Positions 21,545 through 33,036 are shown, counted from the first letter of the stretch. The stretch: 64,000 nt of DNA from Thiomicrorhabdus indica (GCF_004293625.1 NZ_CP033040.1:434001-498000); one strand, 5' to 3'. Numbers and translations are program-made. The notes: a model not told the origin generated them from the letters alone.

Positions 21545-22375
21545 ATGGCAATTATTAGAAAGTCCAAACCAACTTCTGCTGGTCGTCGCTTTGTTGTAAG
21601 CGTTGTTGAGCCTAAGCTTCATAAAGGTAAGCCACACGCTGCACTACTAGAAAAGAAATCTAAATCTGGTGGTCGTAACAACAATGGTCGTATTACAGTG
21701 CGTCATACCGGTGGTGGTCATAAACAGCATTATCGTCTAGTTGATTTCAAACGTAACAAAACTGGCGTTCCAGCAACTGTAGAACGTTTGGAATATGATC
21801 CAAACCGTACAGCACACATCGCTTTGTTGAAATATGCCGATGGTGAACGCGCTTATATCCTTGCTCCAAAGGGTATTGAAGCAGGTGCTGTTGTTGAATC
21901 AGGTGATCATGTATCGATTAAAGTGGGTAACACTTTACCGTTACGCAACATTCCGGTAGGTACTATTGTCCATAATGTAGAAATGCGTCCTGGTAAAGGT
22001 GGACAAATTGCTCGTTCTGCAGGTGCATCAGTTTCTATTGCTGGGCGTGATGGTCAATACGTACTAGTTAAGCTTCGTTCTGGTGAGATGCGTAAAATCC
22101 TTGCTGAATGTAAAGCAACTATCGGTGAAGTTGGTAACTCAGAGCATAGTCTTCGTAAGCTAGGTAAAGCTGGTGCTACACGTTGGCGTGGTATTCGTCC
22201 TACTGTTCGCGGTGTCGCTATGAACCCGGTAGATCACCCACACGGTGGTGGTGAAGGACGTACTTCTGGTGGTCGTAACCCTGTTACGCCATGGGGTGTT
22301 CCGACGAAAGGTAAGAAGACTCGCAGTAATAAGCGTACGGACAATATGATTGTTCGTCACCGTAACAAGAAATAA
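21545..22375 (+). CDS. rplB: 50S ribosomal protein L2
   Basis: The 276-residue protein carries the conserved [19 protein letters not shown] segment, with the histidine close to the peptidyl transferase centre. Spacing to rpsS is 12 bases. Confidence 0.98.
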   Translation: MAIIRKSKPTSAGRRFVVSVVEPKLHKGKPHAALLEKKSKSGGRNNNGRITVRHTGGGHKQHYRLVDFKRNKTGVPATVERLEYDPNRTAHIALLKYADGERAYILAPKGIEAGAVVESGDHVSIKVGNTLPLRNIPVGTIVHNVEMRPGKGGQIARSAGASVSIAGRDGQYVLVKLRSGEMRKILAECKATIGEVGNSEHSLRKLGKAGATRWRGIRPTVRGVAMNPVDHPHGGGEGRTSGGRNPVTPWGVPTKGKKTRSNKRTDNMIVRHRNKK

Positions 22376-22387
22376 GGAAGGACACTG

Positions 22388-22663
22388 ATGCCACGTTCAG
22401 TTAAAAAAGGCCCTTTTGTTGACCTTCACTTGATCAAAAAAGTGGAAGAGGCACAAGAATCTGGTAACAAACGTCCAATTAAAACATGGTCAAGACGTTC
22501 TATGATCTTGCCTGAAATGATTGGATTAACAATCGCTGTTCATAATGGTAAAGAGCATATTCCAGTTTACGTTACTGAGAATATGGTTGGCCATAAACTA
22601 GGCGAATTTTCAATGACTCGTACTTATCGCGGCCATGCCGCGGATAAGAAAGCTAAACGTTAA
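22388..22663 (+). CDS. rpsS: 30S ribosomal protein S19
   Basis: The 91-residue protein starts [15 protein letters not shown] and has [20 protein letters not shown] and [16 protein letters not shown], typical for S19 of the 30S head. Confidence 0.98.
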   Translation: MPRSVKKGPFVDLHLIKKVEEAQESGNKRPIKTWSRRSMILPEMIGLTIAVHNGKEHIPVYVTENMVGHKLGEFSMTRTYRGHAADKKAKR

Positions 22664-22675
22664 TAGGAGTTAGAT

Positions 22676-23008
22676 ATGCAAGTTAGTGCAACTCATAAAT
22701 TTGCTCGTATCTCTCCACAGAAAGCACGTTTAGTTGCTGATCTTATTCGTGGGAAAGATGTTGAGCAAGCTGTAAATATTTTGCAGTTCAGCGATAAAAA
22801 AGCTGCCGCTTTGATTAAGAAAATTCTTAACTCTGCGATTGCTAATGCTGAAAACAACAACGGTATGGACATTGATGAGCTACAGGTAACTGCAGCTTTC
22901 GTAAATGAAGGACCAATCATGAAGCGCATGCGTGCTCGTGCAAAAGGTCGCGGTAACCGTATCTTAAAACGCACCAGTCACATTACCGTGACTGTTGGCG
23001 AAAAGTAA
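22676..23008 (+). CDS. rplV: 50S ribosomal protein L22
   Basis: The 110-residue protein has the tail [20 protein letters not shown] whose hairpin lines the exit tunnel. Preceded by AGGAG. Confidence 0.98.
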   Translation: MQVSATHKFARISPQKARLVADLIRGKDVEQAVNILQFSDKKAAALIKKILNSAIANAENNNGMDIDELQVTAAFVNEGPIMKRMRARAKGRGNRILKRTSHITVTVGEK

Positions 23009-23019
23009 GGAGAGTCAGG

Positions 23020-23700
23020 ATGGGTCAAAAAGTCAATCCTATTGGGATTCGTCTAGGTATCACTAGAGACTGGAATGCTCGTTGGTATGCAGATAGCAAA
23101 AACTATTCTGATTTCCTAATCAGCGACATCCAAATTCGTGAAGAATTAAATAAAAAGTTGGCACATGCTTCTGTTTCGAATATCAAAATCGAACGTGTTG
23201 CTAACGGTATTCGTATCACCATTCATACTGCACGCCCTGGTGTTGTAATCGGTAAGAAAGGTGAAGATATTGAAAAGCTAAAAGCACAACTTTCAGCTAT
23301 GACTGGTATGCCAGTTAACATCAATATTGAAGAAATTAAAAAACCTGAGCTAGATGCTAAGTTGGTTGGTGAATCAATTGCTCAACAGCTAGAGAAGCGT
23401 ATCCAATTCCGTCGTGCTATGAAGCGTGCGGTAGGTAACGCAATGCGTCTTGGTGCTGAAGGTATCAAGGTTACGGTTTCTGGTCGTTTGAATGGTGCGG
23501 ATATCGCACGTGCAGAATGGTATCGTGAAGGTCGTGTACCTCTACATACTTTCCGTGCTGACATTGATTATGCAACTTATGAAGCTGATACTACTTACGG
23601 TAAGATCGGTGTTAAGGTTTGGATTTTCAAAGGCGAGAAGCTAGGAAAGCTTGCACTAGAAAATAACAATGATTCTAAGGGCAAGAAAGGCCGTAAATAA
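23020..23700 (+). CDS. rpsC: 30S ribosomal protein S3
   Basis: The 226-residue protein starts [19 protein letters not shown] and contains a KH domain with the loop [12 protein letters not shown]. It contributes to mRNA helicase activity at the entry tunnel. A short Lys-rich tail ends the protein. Confidence 0.98.
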   Translation: MGQKVNPIGIRLGITRDWNARWYADSKNYSDFLISDIQIREELNKKLAHASVSNIKIERVANGIRITIHTARPGVVIGKKGEDIEKLKAQLSAMTGMPVNINIEEIKKPELDAKLVGESIAQQLEKRIQFRRAMKRAVGNAMRLGAEGIKVTVSGRLNGADIARAEWYREGRVPLHTFRADIDYATYEADTTYGKIGVKVWIFKGEKLGKLALENNNDSKGKKGRK

Positions 23701-23714
23701 AAGGATAACTAACT

Positions 23715-24128
23715 ATGTTAATGCCTAAGCGTACAAAATTTAGAAAAGTACAAAAAGGTCGTAACCGTGGTCTAGCGCAAGTTGGAAACAAAGTTAGCTT
23801 TGGTGATTACGGTCTTAAAGCCTTAGAGCGTGGTCGTATGACTTCACGCCAAATCGAAGCTGGTCGTCGTGTTATGACTCGTCATGTAAAGCGTGGAGCT
23901 AAAATCTGGATTCGCGTATTTCCTGACAAACCAATTACTAATAAACCACTTGAAGTTCGTATGGGTAAAGGTAAAGGTTCAGTTGAGTACTGGGTTGCTC
24001 AAATCCAACCTGGCCGTATCCTATTTGAAATGCAAGGTGTTGATGAAAAGCTAGCACGAGAAGCCTTTGAGCTTGCTGCTGCTAAGCTTCCTTTCAAAAC
24101 ACAAGTTGTAACTAGAACGGTGATGTAA
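23715..24128 (+). CDS. rplP: 50S ribosomal protein L16
   Basis: The 137-residue product starts [19 protein letters not shown], which matches the E. coli [11 protein letters not shown] start, so ATG 23715 is preferred to ATG 23721. It sits at the A-site of the 50S subunit. rpmC follows with no gap. Confidence 0.97.
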   Translation: MLMPKRTKFRKVQKGRNRGLAQVGNKVSFGDYGLKALERGRMTSRQIEAGRRVMTRHVKRGAKIWIRVFPDKPITNKPLEVRMGKGKGSVEYWVAQIQPGRILFEMQGVDEKLAREAFELAAAKLPFKTQVVTRTVM

Positions 24129-24320
24129 ATGACAGCGAAAGAATTAAATGAAAAGTCAGTAGATGAATTGCGTGAAGAGTTAATCAATCTTCGCAAAGAG
24201 CAGTTTAATCTTAGAATGCAAAATGCGACTGGCCAGTTGTCTAACTCTGCGCAAATTAAAAAGGTACGTCGTACTATTGCGCGAGTAAAGACCATCATTC
24301 GTCAAAAGGTGAGTAAATAA
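24129..24320 (+). CDS. rpmC: 50S ribosomal protein L29
   Basis: The 63-residue two-helix protein ([18 protein letters not shown]) lies at the tunnel exit next to L23. Its start follows the rplP stop directly. Confidence 0.97.
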   Translation: MTAKELNEKSVDELREELINLRKEQFNLRMQNATGQLSNSAQIKKVRRTIARVKTIIRQKVSK

Positions 24321-24322
24321 TC

Positions 24323-24586
24323 ATGACGGATCAAGCAAAAAAAGCACGTACTATGCAGGGTGAAGTTGTTTCAAACAAAATGAATGACTCAATTGTTGTT
24401 CGCATCAATCGTTTCATCAAACACCCTAAATATAAAAAATTCGTTAAGAAGTCAACGAAGATCATGGCTCATGATGCGGGTAATACTGCTGGAATTGGAG
24501 ATACGGTTACTATTCAAGAAACTACTCCAATGTCTAAATCAAAATCATGGACTTTGATTAATATCGACGAAAAAGCGAAGATTTAA
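24323..24586 (+). CDS. rpsQ: 30S ribosomal protein S17
   Basis: The 87-residue OB-fold protein contains [19 protein letters not shown] and [18 protein letters not shown]. It is the last gene of the S10 operon. Confidence 0.97.
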   Translation: MTDQAKKARTMQGEVVSNKMNDSIVVRINRFIKHPKYKKFVKKSTKIMAHDAGNTAGIGDTVTIQETTPMSKSKSWTLINIDEKAKI

Positions 24587-24618
24587 GTTTTATAGCTTTT
24601 ATTCTGTAAATTATCTGG

Positions 24619-24694
24619 TATAATTTGCGGAAATTTAAAAGCCACCTTTAAGATGTAAGCCACATATTAATGTGGGACTGCTCTTTCAGGTGGT
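24619..24694 (+). promoter_or_regulatory. spc operon promoter and structured leader
   Basis: TGGTATAAT (-10 at 24619-24624) is an extended -10 promoter with a weak -35. Downstream a two-tier RNA fold is visible: an outer stem CCACCT (24642-24647) with AGGTGG (24688-24693), enclosing a perfect inner hairpin CCACAT-ATTA-ATGTGG (24660-24675), and followed by TTTTT. It may terminate S10 transcripts, or act as an attenuator for the spc genes. I know no named RNA family with this shape. Confidence 0.55.
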
Positions 24695-24738
24695 TTTTGT
24701 GCTGTAAGTAATTTTTAGTTTATGGATGGAGTCCCACC

Positions 24739-25107
24739 ATGATTCAGATGCAAACAGTGCTTGATGTTGCAGACAACAGCGGAGCACGCCGCGTCCAATG
24801 TATTAAAGTATTAGGCGGATCTCACCGTCGTTATGCTGCCATTGGCGATGTAATTAAAGTGAGTGTCAAAGAAGCGGCACCACGCGGCAAAGTGAAGAAA
24901 GGTGATGTTTACAATGCGGTAGTCGTTCGTACTGCTAAAGGTGTAAGACGTCAAGATGGTTCATTGATTAAGTTTGATGGCAATGCTGCAGTTATTCTTA
25001 ACGCAAAGCATGAACCTATTGGTACACGTATCTTCGGCCCAGTAACTCGTGAGCTTCGTAACGATAAATTTATGAAAATCGTTTCACTAGCTCCTGAAGT
25101 ACTATAA
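24739..25107 (+). CDS. rplN: 50S ribosomal protein L14
   Basis: The 122-residue protein starts [20 protein letters not shown] and is first in the spc operon. It forms bridge contacts with 16S rRNA. Confidence 0.98.
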   Translation: MIQMQTVLDVADNSGARRVQCIKVLGGSHRRYAAIGDVIKVSVKEAAPRGKVKKGDVYNAVVVRTAKGVRRQDGSLIKFDGNAAVILNAKHEPIGTRIFGPVTRELRNDKFMKIVSLAPEVL

Positions 25108-25117
25108 GGAAGAACCA

Positions 25118-25432
25118 ATGAATCGTTTAAGAAAAGGTGACGAGGTTATCGTTATTACCGGTAAGGACAAAGGAAAGCGTGGATCGATTTCTTCTGTTCA
25201 AGCAAATGGTAAAGTTTTAGTCGATGGTATTAACCTAGTTAAGAAACACACACGCCCAAACCCTATGACAGGTGCACAAGGTGGAATCGTTTCTAAAGAA
25301 ATGCCTATTGATGCCTCTAATGTGGCGCTAGTTAATCCTGAAACAAATAAAGCTGACAAAGTTGGTTTTAAAGTTGATGGTGATACTAAGATTCGCGTTT
25401 TTAAATCTACTGGTAAAGCGATTGACGCTTAA
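25118..25432 (+). CDS. rplX: 50S ribosomal protein L24
   Basis: The 104-residue protein has an N-terminal KOW motif ([17 protein letters not shown]). It is an assembly initiator of the 50S subunit. Confidence 0.98.
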   Translation: MNRLRKGDEVIVITGKDKGKRGSISSVQANGKVLVDGINLVKKHTRPNPMTGAQGGIVSKEMPIDASNVALVNPETNKADKVGFKVDGDTKIRVFKSTGKAIDA

Positions 25433-25447
25433 TAAGGGTAGAGAGAA

Positions 25448-25987
25448 ATGGCAAGATTACAAAAATATTATAAAGATCAAGTTATCCAAAAGCTTGTGGA
25501 TCAATTTGGTTATAAGTCTTCAATGCAGGCTCCAAAGATTACCAAGATCACTGTGAATATGGGTGTTGGTGATGCAATCGCAGACAAGAAAGTTCTTGAT
25601 AATGCTGTTGCAGATATGGAAGCAATTACTGGTCAAAAAGCAGTAAAAACACTTGCTCGTAAATCAGTAGCTAGCTTTAAGGTTCGAGATGGTTATCCAT
25701 TGGGCTGTAAAGTAACTCTACGTGGCGAGAAAATGTATGAGTTTCTAGACCGTCTAATTAACATTGCATTACCACGTGTTCGTGACTTCCAAGGTGTAAA
25801 CCCGAAGGCATTTGATGGACGTGGTAACTACAATTTGGGCCTTAAAGAGCAAATCATCTTCCCTGAGATTGAGTTTGAGAAGGTTGATAAAATCCGAGGT
25901 ATGGATATCAACTTTGCTACAACTGCTCAGACGAATGATGAAGCAAAAGCTCTTTTAGAAGCCTTTAATTTCCCATTTAAGAAATAA
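25448..25987 (+). CDS. rplE: 50S ribosomal protein L5
   Basis: The 179-residue protein begins [24 protein letters not shown] and includes [11 protein letters not shown] and [19 protein letters not shown]. It binds 5S rRNA. In E. coli the S8 repressor target lies at the start of this gene. Confidence 0.98.
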   Translation: MARLQKYYKDQVIQKLVDQFGYKSSMQAPKITKITVNMGVGDAIADKKVLDNAVADMEAITGQKAVKTLARKSVASFKVRDGYPLGCKVTLRGEKMYEFLDRLINIALPRVRDFQGVNPKAFDGRGNYNLGLKEQIIFPEIEFEKVDKIRGMDINFATTAQTNDEAKALLEAFNFPFKK

Positions 25988-25999
25988 GAGGATTTTCTA

Positions 26000-26305
26000 A
26001 TGGCTAAGTTATCAATGATTGCACGTGATAAAAAACGTGCAAAAACAGTAGCAAAGTTTGCTGAAAAACGTAAAGCGTTAAAAGCAGCCTCAGTTGATAT
26101 GAGCTTGTCTTTTGAAGAGCGCATGGAAGCGATGGAAAAGTTACAAAAACTTCCACGTAACGCTTCTCCAGTACGTCAACAACGTCGTTGTCGTGTTACT
26201 GGGCGTCCTCATGCAGTATACAGAAAGTTTGGTCTGTCACGTAACATGCTTCGTCAAGCGGCGATGAATGGTGATGTTCCAGGATTAAGAAAAGCAAGTT
26301 GGTAA
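26000..26305 (+). CDS. rpsN: 30S ribosomal protein S14 (zinc-free form)
   Basis: The 101-residue long form lacks the paired CxxC zinc motifs of the short S14 and ends [21 protein letters not shown] plus LRKASW. It is part of the 30S head. Confidence 0.97.
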   Translation: MAKLSMIARDKKRAKTVAKFAEKRKALKAASVDMSLSFEERMEAMEKLQKLPRNASPVRQQRRCRVTGRPHAVYRKFGLSRNMLRQAAMNGDVPGLRKASW

Positions 26306-26317
26306 GGATAAATATCT

Positions 26318-26713
26318 ATGAGCATGTCTGATCCAATCGCTGATATGTTAACGCGTATTCGTAACGGCCAAATGGCTGGACATACGAATGTTGTAATGCC
26401 ATCTTCAAAAATGAAAGCAGCAGTTGCTCAAGTTTTGAATGATGAAGGTTATATCGCTGCATACAGTGTAAATGACAATAATGGCAAGGCTGAATTATCA
26501 GTAGATCTAAAATACTTTGATGGAAAGCCTGTTATTGAAATGGTTAAACGTGTAAGTCGTCCAGGCCTACGTGTTTATAAGAATAAAGATGAACTACCGA
26601 ATGTAATTGGTGGTTTAGGTATTGCAGTAATTTCAACTTCAAAAGGTGTAATGACTGATCGTCAAGCGCGTGACGCTGGCATCGGTGGTGAAGTTGTTTG
26701 TTACGTTGCATAA
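26318..26713 (+). CDS. rpsH: 30S ribosomal protein S8
   Basis: The 131-residue product starts [18 protein letters not shown] and ends [16 protein letters not shown]8 is the translational repressor of the spc operon in E. coli. Confidence 0.98.
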   Translation: MSMSDPIADMLTRIRNGQMAGHTNVVMPSSKMKAAVAQVLNDEGYIAAYSVNDNNGKAELSVDLKYFDGKPVIEMVKRVSRPGLRVYKNKDELPNVIGGLGIAVISTSKGVMTDRQARDAGIGGEVVCYVA

Positions 26714-26724
26714 GGAGTTATTAA

Positions 26725-27258
26725 ATGTCACGTATTGGTAAGGCTCCTGTGAATGTACCAGCTGGCGTTGAAGTCAGTGTTAACGGTTCAGATGTAACTG
26801 TTAAAGGTTCAAAAGCCACAATCACAAAAAGCTTCAACTCTGGAGTTGAAGTAACTGTTGCTGACAACCAAGTAACTTGTGCACCTAAAGAAGGTGTTGC
26901 AAATGGTTGGGCACAAACAGGTACTGTTCGTTCTATTATCAATAATATGGTAGTTGGCGTAACAGATGGTTTTGAAAAACGCTTACAACTAGTAGGTGTT
27001 GGTTATCGTGCGGCAGCTCAAGGTAAAGTATTGAACCTAACTTTAGGTTTCTCACACCCTGTTGAGCATGCTATTCCTGAAGGGATTACGATTGAAACAC
27101 CAACACAGACTGAGATTGTTGTGAAAGGTGCTGATAAGCAAGTAGTTGGTCAAGTTGCTGCGGAAATCCGTGGTTACCGCCCTCCTGAACCTTATAAAGG
27201 TAAAGGTGTTAAGTATGCTGATGAGCGCATTTTACGTAAAGAAGCTAAGAAGAAATAA
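26725..27258 (+). CDS. rplF: 50S ribosomal protein L6
   Basis: The 177-residue protein has the MSRIGKAPV start and the C-terminal [20 protein letters not shown] motif. It lies near the sarcin-ricin loop. Confidence 0.98.
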   Translation: MSRIGKAPVNVPAGVEVSVNGSDVTVKGSKATITKSFNSGVEVTVADNQVTCAPKEGVANGWAQTGTVRSIINNMVVGVTDGFEKRLQLVGVGYRAAAQGKVLNLTLGFSHPVEHAIPEGITIETPTQTEIVVKGADKQVVGQVAAEIRGYRPPEPYKGKGVKYADERILRKEAKKK

Positions 27259-27272
27259 GGCTGGAAGTAAGT

Positions 27273-27626
27273 ATGGATAAGAAATCAGCCCGTCTTCGTA
27301 GAGCTAAGAAAACTCGTTCAAAAATTGCAGAATTAAAAATGCCACGTTTGAGTGTACACCGTACTGCTCAACATATTTACGCACAATTAATTTCAGCAGA
27401 AAATGGCAGTGTTATCGCTTCTAGCTCTACTGTACAAGCGGATGTAAAAAAAGAAATTAATAACGGTTCTAATAAGTCAGCAGCAGCAGCTGTTGGTAAA
27501 GCAATTGCTGAAAAAGCAAAAGCAGCCGGTATTACTTCAGTAGCTTTCGATCGTTCAGGTTTTAAATACCACGGTCGTATTCAACAACTAGCTGAATCAG
27601 CCCGTGAAAACGGTCTTGAATTTTAA
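27273..27626 (+). CDS. rplR: 50S ribosomal protein L18
   Basis: The 117-residue 5S rRNA binding protein shows [14 protein letters not shown]-like and [21 protein letters not shown] segments. Confidence 0.98.
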   Translation: MDKKSARLRRAKKTRSKIAELKMPRLSVHRTAQHIYAQLISAENGSVIASSSTVQADVKKEINNGSNKSAAAAVGKAIAEKAKAAGITSVAFDRSGFKYHGRIQQLAESARENGLEF

Positions 27627-27640
27627 AAGAAGGATAAATT

Positions 27641-28150
27641 ATGTCTTCACGTGAATTACAAGACGGACAAGATGGTTTAATTGAAAAGCTAGTAAACGTT
27701 CGCCGTGTTGCAAAAGTTGTAAAAGGTGGTCGTGTATTCGGTTTTTCAGCACTAGCAGTTGTTGGTGACGGTGAAGGAAAAGTTGGCTACGGTAGTGGTA
27801 AAGCTTCTGAAGTTCCTGTTGCTATCAAAAAAGCTATGGAACAAGCCCGTCGCAATATGAAAACTGTTCCTCTTACAGAGGGAACGATTCAATACCCAAT
27901 TAACTTCAAGCAAGGTGCTGCTAACATCGTTATGCTACCTGCTTCTGAAGGTACGGGTGTAATCGCTGGTGGTGCAATGCGTGCAGTTTTAGAAGCTGCA
28001 GGTGTTAAAAACGTATTGTCTAAATGTATCGGTACTACTCGTCCTGTTAACGTTGTTCGTTCTACAGTAAACGCATTAACTGGTATGAATAGTCCTGAAA
28101 TGATTGCTGCAAAACGTGGTAAATCAGTTGAAGAAATTTTAGGTGAATAA
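27641..28150 (+). CDS. rpsE: 30S ribosomal protein S5
   Basis: The 169-residue protein carries [20 protein letters not shown] and [20 protein letters not shown]. It is part of the decoding-fidelity and mRNA-entry region. Its stop is separated from the rpmD ATG by one base. Confidence 0.98.
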   Translation: MSSRELQDGQDGLIEKLVNVRRVAKVVKGGRVFGFSALAVVGDGEGKVGYGSGKASEVPVAIKKAMEQARRNMKTVPLTEGTIQYPINFKQGAANIVMLPASEGTGVIAGGAMRAVLEAAGVKNVLSKCIGTTRPVNVVRSTVNALTGMNSPEMIAAKRGKSVEEILGE

Positions 28151-28151
28151 G

Positions 28152-28340
28152 ATGTCAGATCAAAAACAACTTAAAGTGACTCTGGTAAAAAGCACAATTG
28201 GCCGCTTACCAGCACACAAAGCTTGTGTATCTGGTCTTGGTCTGAGAAAGATGCACCAAACAAAAACTGTTATTGATACTCCTGAAAATCGCGGGATGAT
28301 CAATAAAGTTTCCTATTTGCTAAAAGTAGAGGAAGCATAA
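28152..28340 (+). CDS. rpmD: 50S ribosomal protein L30
   Basis: From ATG 28152 the product has 62 residues ([19 protein letters not shown]), close to the E. coli length. AGGTGA of the overlapping rpsE end serves as ribosome binding site; the upstream GTG 28143 would overlap rpsE needlessly. Confidence 0.95.
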   Translation: MSDQKQLKVTLVKSTIGRLPAHKACVSGLGLRKMHQTKTVIDTPENRGMINKVSYLLKVEEA

Positions 28341-28341
28341 G

Positions 28342-28776
28342 ATGCAACTAAATACTTTAAGTCCAGCAGAAGGTTCTAAATCTGCTCGTAAGCGTGTAGG
28401 GCGTGGTCAAGGTTCTGGATGGGGTAAGATGGGTGGCCGTGGTCACAAGGGTCAAAAATCTCGTTCAGGCGGTATGCCGAAAATTGGTTTTGAAGGTGGT
28501 CAAATGCCTTTGCAACGTCGTTTACCAAAAATTGGTTTTACGTCACGTATTGCAGCTTACAAAACAGAAATTCGTCTAGACACACTATGTAATATTGATG
28601 CAGATGTTATTGATCTTGCTGCTTTGAAAGCTGCTGATGTAATCGGCGAAAAAATCAAAGAAGTTAAAATCATCAACTCTGGTGAAGTTAATAAAGCGAT
28701 TAAGACCTCTGGTTTGAAAGCGACTGCTGGCGCTAAATCAGCGATTGAAGCCGCTGGTGGTACAGTAGAAGCTTAA
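28342..28776 (+). CDS. rplO: 50S ribosomal protein L15
   Basis: The 144-residue protein has the Gly/Arg-rich start [20 protein letters not shown]. It lies one base after rpmD and two bases before secY. Confidence 0.98.
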   Translation: MQLNTLSPAEGSKSARKRVGRGQGSGWGKMGGRGHKGQKSRSGGMPKIGFEGGQMPLQRRLPKIGFTSRIAAYKTEIRLDTLCNIDADVIDLAALKAADVIGEKIKEVKIINSGEVNKAIKTSGLKATAGAKSAIEAAGGTVEA

Positions 28777-28778
28777 TT

Positions 28779-30089
28779 ATGAATAGTTCAATTGCATCTA
28801 GTGGTTTGGGTGACTTAAAGAATAAGATTCTTTTTGTTTTGGGTGCCATTATCGTTTATCGATTAGGGACTCATATTCCTGTGCCGTCTATTGATCCAGT
28901 TGCTTTAGCTGCGATGTTTGAGCAGCAGAAAGGTACTATCCTTGACATGTTTAACATGTTCTCGGGTGGTGCACTTGAACGTCTTTCTATATTTGCTTTA
29001 GGTATTATGCCGTATATCTCAGCTGCAATTATTATGCAGCTTTTGACGGTTGTATCACCAACATTAGAGCAACTTAAGAAAGATGGTGAAGCGGGTCGTA
29101 GAAAAATAACTCAGTACACTCGACAAGGTACAGTGCTACTAGCCACTTTCCAAGGTCTGGGTGTAGCCGTTGCACTTGAATCTCAGAATATTAATGGGAT
29201 GCCTGTGGTTATTGATCCAGGTTTCCTATTTAAACTAACAGCTGTTGTCACTCTTGTGAGTGGAACCATTTTCTTAATGTGGTTAGGTGAGCAAATTACA
29301 GAACGTGGTATTGGTAATGGTATTTCGATCATTATCTTTGCAGGTATCGTTGCTGGTTTACCTTCTGCTTTGGGTGGTACTTTCGAGCAAGTCAATACTG
29401 GATCGCTTCATGCAATCACAGTATTTATACTTCTTGCTTTAGTTGCGGCAGTTATTGCATTTGTCGTTTTTGTTGAAAGAGGACAAAGACGAATCCCAGT
29501 TCATTATGCGCAACGTATGCGCGGCCGAAAGATGTATGGTGGACAAGAATCCCACTTGCCTCTAAAGCTTAATATGGCTGGTGTAATCCCTCCTATCTTT
29601 GCATCAAGTATCATTTTATTCCCAGCAACGCTTGGTGGATGGTTTGGTACTGCTGAAGGTATGGGGTGGCTTAAAGACATCGCAACGACTCTGTCTCCAG
29701 GACAGCCCTTGTATATCATGCTGTATGCAATGGCCATTATATTTTTCTGTTTCTTTTATACAGCGATTGTTTTCAATCCAAATGAAACAGCTGAAAATTT
29801 AAGAAAATCTGGTGCTTATCTTCCAGGTATTCGTCCAGGTGCGCAAACAGCTCGTCACATTGATAGTATTCTCGGTCGTTTGACTTTAGCAGGTGCTATT
29901 TACATTACTGCAGTTTGTTTGTTACCAGAGTTTTTGATTTTGTACTGGAATGTACCATTCTATTTTGGTGGAACATCTTTATTGATCATTGTCATTGTTG
30001 TTATGGATTTCATGACCTCTGTACAAGCTCAGATGATGTCGACCCAGTACGAAGGAATGATGAAAAAATCTAAATTGAAAGGTAAATAA
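28779..30089 (+). CDS. secY: Preprotein translocase subunit SecY
   Basis: The 436-residue protein has ten membrane segments with the plug and pore sequences of SecY. It contains the N-terminal [13 protein letters not shown] segment and the cytoplasmic loop [20 protein letters not shown] that contacts ribosomes and SecA. It forms the channel with SecE from this window. It is last in the spc operon. Confidence 0.98.
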   Translation: MNSSIASSGLGDLKNKILFVLGAIIVYRLGTHIPVPSIDPVALAAMFEQQKGTILDMFNMFSGGALERLSIFALGIMPYISAAIIMQLLTVVSPTLEQLKKDGEAGRRKITQYTRQGTVLLATFQGLGVAVALESQNINGMPVVIDPGFLFKLTAVVTLVSGTIFLMWLGEQITERGIGNGISIIIFAGIVAGLPSALGGTFEQVNTGSLHAITVFILLALVAAVIAFVVFVERGQRRIPVHYAQRMRGRKMYGGQESHLPLKLNMAGVIPPIFASSIILFPATLGGWFGTAEGMGWLKDIATTLSPGQPLYIMLYAMAIIFFCFFYTAIVFNPNETAENLRKSGAYLPGIRPGAQTARHIDSILGRLTLAGAIYITAVCLLPEFLILYWNVPFYFGGTSLLIIVIVVMDFMTSVQAQMMSTQYEGMMKKSKLKGK

Positions 30090-30131
30090 CATAAGTTATT
30101 TATTTTCCTAGAATTTATAGTGGAAGGTGTG

Positions 30132-30137
30132 TATAAT
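30132..30137 (+). promoter_or_regulatory. -10 box of the alpha operon promoter
   Basis: A perfect TATAAT followed by CGCACGC lies in the 88-base secY-rpsM spacer, 40 bases before rpsM. The matching -35 is poor. The spacer is too short to hold rpmJ, which normally sits here. Confidence 0.5.
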
Positions 30138-30177
30138 CGCACGCTTTTCAGTAGGTGGAATTAAAGGGAGCGTCAAA

Positions 30178-30534
30178 ATGGCTCGTATTGCCGGCGTAAA
30201 CATTCCAGTAAACAAGCATATTGTTATTGGTCTGACTTCGATCTACGGGATTGGTTCAACTTCAGCAAAGCAAATTTGTGAAGCAACTAAAATTGAACCT
30301 TCTACCAAAGTTCGTGAACTAACTGAAGAACAGTTAGAAGCACTTCGTAATGAAGTAACAAATTTTAAAATTGAAGGTGATCTTCGTCGTGAAGTATCTA
30401 TGAACATCAAACGTTTGATGGACATGGGTTGTTACCGAGGAATTCGTCACCGTCGTAGTCTACCATTGCGTGGACAACGTACAAAAACAAATGCACGTAC
30501 TCGTAAAGGTCCTGTAAGACCTATTAAACGATAA
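30178..30534 (+). CDS. rpsM: 30S ribosomal protein S13
   Basis: The 118-residue product starts [19 protein letters not shown] at ATG 30178 with AAAGGGAG upstream. The in-frame ATG/GTG-like codons upstream fall in the promoter and are rejected. The C-terminal tail [16 protein letters not shown] reaches the P-site tRNA. Confidence 0.97.
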   Translation: MARIAGVNIPVNKHIVIGLTSIYGIGSTSAKQICEATKIEPSTKVRELTEEQLEALRNEVTNFKIEGDLRREVSMNIKRLMDMGCYRGIRHRRSLPLRGQRTKTNARTRKGPVRPIKR

Positions 30535-30555
30535 CGCATAATTGCGAGATGAGAT

Positions 30556-30945
30556 ATGGCAAAAGCAAATTCGCGTGTTAAAAAGAAAGTAAAACAGGTT
30601 GTTAATGATGGTATCGCTCACGTTCACGCGAGCTTTAACAACACAATCATTACAATTACTGATCGTCAAGGTAACGCACTATGCTGGGCAACTTCTGGTG
30701 GTAGCGGATTCCGTGGTTCTCGTAAGAGTACTCCATTCGCTGCGCAGGTTGCTGCAGAACGAGCTGGTCAAATGGCTCACGACTACGGTGTTAAGAACTT
30801 AGAAGTTATGGTTAAAGGTCCAGGGCCTGGCCGTGATTCAGCAGTTCGTGGTTTAAACAGTGCAGGTTTCAAGATTACAGCGATTAACGATGTAACTCCG
30901 ATTCCTCACAACGGTTGCCGTCCACCTAAGAAACGTCGCGTTTAA
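30556..30945 (+). CDS. rpsK: 30S ribosomal protein S11
   Basis: The 129-residue protein contains [19 protein letters not shown] and ends [18 protein letters not shown]. It is a platform protein near the E site. Confidence 0.98.
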   Translation: MAKANSRVKKKVKQVVNDGIAHVHASFNNTIITITDRQGNALCWATSGGSGFRGSRKSTPFAAQVAAERAGQMAHDYGVKNLEVMVKGPGPGRDSAVRGLNSAGFKITAINDVTPIPHNGCRPPKKRRV

Positions 30946-30959
30946 TATTTGAGGTAAAC

Positions 30960-31580
30960 ATGGCTAGATATATTGGTCCAAAGTGTAAACTTGCTCGTCG
31001 TGAAGGTACCGATCTATTTTTGAAAAGCGGTGTTCGTAGCATCGAATCAAAATGTAAGATTGACCAGCTACCAGGTGTACACGGTGCAGGTCGTAAGCGT
31101 GTAACCGAGTATGGTTTACAGCTTCGTGAAAAGCAAAAAGTTCGTCGTATGTACGGCGTTCTAGAAAAGAAATTCCGTCTTTATTATAAAGAAGCAGATC
31201 GTCGTAAAGGTTCTACTGGTGTAAACCTTCTTCAGATTCTTGAAAGCCGCCTAGATAACGTTGTTTATCGTATGGGCTTCGCTTCTACTCGTGCTGAAGC
31301 GCGTCAATTGGTTTCACACAAAGCTATCTTAGTAAATGGAGAAGTTGTAAACGTTCCATCTTATGAGATTGCTGCTGGTGATGTTGTTTCTATTCGTGAG
31401 AAAGCACGTAACCAAAGCCGTATCGCTACTGCTCTAGAACTTAGCGGTCAGCGTGGTGCGGTTAATTGGGTTGAAGTAAACACGTCTAACTTTGAAGGAA
31501 CTTTTAAAAATGTTCCTGATCGTTCTGACTTGTCTGCGGACATTCAAGAAAACTTGATTGTAGAGCTTTATTCTAAGTAA
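30960..31580 (+). CDS. rpsD: 30S ribosomal protein S4
   Basis: The 206-residue protein has an S4 RNA-binding domain ([20 protein letters not shown]). S4 represses the alpha operon in E. coli. The N-terminal region keeps only isolated cysteines, as in the zinc-free class. Confidence 0.98.
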   Translation: MARYIGPKCKLARREGTDLFLKSGVRSIESKCKIDQLPGVHGAGRKRVTEYGLQLREKQKVRRMYGVLEKKFRLYYKEADRRKGSTGVNLLQILESRLDNVVYRMGFASTRAEARQLVSHKAILVNGEVVNVPSYEIAAGDVVSIREKARNQSRIATALELSGQRGAVNWVEVNTSNFEGTFKNVPDRSDLSADIQENLIVELYSK

Positions 31581-31601
31581 TAGAAACGGAGATCACCTCT
31601 A

Positions 31602-32582
31602 ATGCAAGAGATGTTAGAACAGTTGTTAACACCACGTATGGTTGACATTCAACGTACTAGCGCCTTCCGCAGCCGTGTGACTTTAGAGCCACTAGAACGT
31701 GGTTTTGGTCACACGCTTGGGAATGCGTTGCGTCGTATCCTTTTGTCATCAATGCCTGGTGCTGCGATTACAGAAGCCCAAATTGATGGTGTTTTACATG
31801 AATACTCATCGATTGAAGGTGTAAGAGAAGATGTTCTTGAAATTCTTCTTAACCTTAAAGAGGTGGCGGTCAAATTAAATGCTTCAGATAAAGCTGAATT
31901 GACTCTAAACAAAAAAGGTCCTGCAGTTGTTCGTGCTTCTGATATTCAGTTAAGTCACGATGTTGAAATTGCCAACCCTGATCTTGTGATTGCACATGTT
32001 TCAGAGGGTGCGGAACTAAACATGACTCTTCGTGTTGAGAAGGGTATGGGTTACCGTGCTTCAAATACTGACAATGATTCTCACGTTGGTATTTTACGTT
32101 TAGATGCAAGTTTCAGTCCTGTTCATACAATTAGTTATGAAGTTCAGAACGCTCGTGTTGAACAGCGTACTGACCTTGATAAATTGATCATTGACATTGT
32201 CACTGATGGTACTTTGGATCCTGAAGATGCCATCAAACAAGCAGCAACTGTTCTGCACTATCAACTAAATGCGTTTGTTGATCTTAAGCATAAAGAAGTT
32301 GCCGCTCCGGAAGAAGAAGAGAATGAGTTTGATCCTATCTTCTTACAACCGGTTGATGATCTAGAACTAACGGTTCGTTCAGCAAACTGTCTGAAAGCAG
32401 AACAAATTTACTACATTGGTGATTTGGTACAGCGTGCAGAGCCACACTTATTGAAAACACCAAACTTAGGTAAAAAATCTCTACAAGAAATCAAAGATGT
32501 TCTTGCGCAAAGAGGTCTTAGCCTAGGTACCAAACTTGAAAACTGGCCACCAGCTAGTCTGGTAAGTAAAGATCCAGCTTAA
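31602..32582 (+). CDS. rpoA: RNA polymerase alpha subunit
   Basis: The 326-residue subunit has the N-terminal assembly domain ([20 protein letters not shown]) and the C-terminal domain that contacts UP elements and activators ([20 protein letters not shown]). GGAG lies ten bases before ATG 31602, so it is preferred to ATG 31611. Confidence 0.98.
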   Translation: MQEMLEQLLTPRMVDIQRTSAFRSRVTLEPLERGFGHTLGNALRRILLSSMPGAAITEAQIDGVLHEYSSIEGVREDVLEILLNLKEVAVKLNASDKAELTLNKKGPAVVRASDIQLSHDVEIANPDLVIAHVSEGAELNMTLRVEKGMGYRASNTDNDSHVGILRLDASFSPVHTISYEVQNARVEQRTDLDKLIIDIVTDGTLDPEDAIKQAATVLHYQLNAFVDLKHKEVAAPEEEENEFDPIFLQPVDDLELTVRSANCLKAEQIYYIGDLVQRAEPHLLKTPNLGKKSLQEIKDVLAQRGLSLGTKLENWPPASLVSKDPA

Positions 32583-32597
32583 TATAAGGAAGCTATC

Positions 32598-32987
32598 ATG
32601 CGTCATGGTAAATCAGGTCGTAAGTTAAATCGTAACAGTGCGCACCGTAAGGCAATGTTTAAAAACATGTCTGCTTCACTTATCGAACATGAAGTAATCC
32701 GTACTACGGTTGCTAAGGCTAAAGAACTTCGTACAGTTGCTGAGCCTTTGATTACGCTTGCTAAAAAAGACAGCGTACACAACCGCCGTACTGCCTTTGC
32801 TCGTTTAGGTGATAAAGCAGCAGTAGGTAAGTTATTCTCTGAGATTGGTCCTCGTTACGAATCTCGTCCAGGTGGTTATATCCGCATTCTAAAATGTGGT
32901 TTCCGTCCTGGTGATAACGCTCCTATGGCAATCGTTGAGTTAGTTGACCGTCCAGTTGCGGACAACGCTGACGATTCAGCTGAGTAA
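32598..32987 (+). CDS. rplQ: 50S ribosomal protein L17
   Basis: The 129-residue protein starts [20 protein letters not shown] and ends the alpha operon. A strong terminator follows. Confidence 0.98.
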   Translation: MRHGKSGRKLNRNSAHRKAMFKNMSASLIEHEVIRTTVAKAKELRTVAEPLITLAKKDSVHNRRTAFARLGDKAAVGKLFSEIGPRYESRPGGYIRILKCGFRPGDNAPMAIVELVDRPVADNADDSAE

Positions 32988-32998
32988 TCAGCAAAAAG

Positions 32999-33022
32999 AA
33001 CCGGCCAAGCGCCGGTTTTTTT
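32999..33022 (+). terminator. Terminator of the alpha operon
   Basis: AACCGGC and GCCGGTT pair perfectly around CAAGC, followed by a run of seven T. The stem resembles a split version of the ACCGGCCGGT palindrome. Confidence 0.85.
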
Positions 33023-33036
33023 ATATCTAAAATTTT

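Noticed and set aside
32999-33016. A further copy of ACCGGCCGGT behind rplQ
   Set aside because: The bases are AACCGGC-CAAGC-GCCGGTT, a normal terminator stem with a loop, not the contiguous palindrome.
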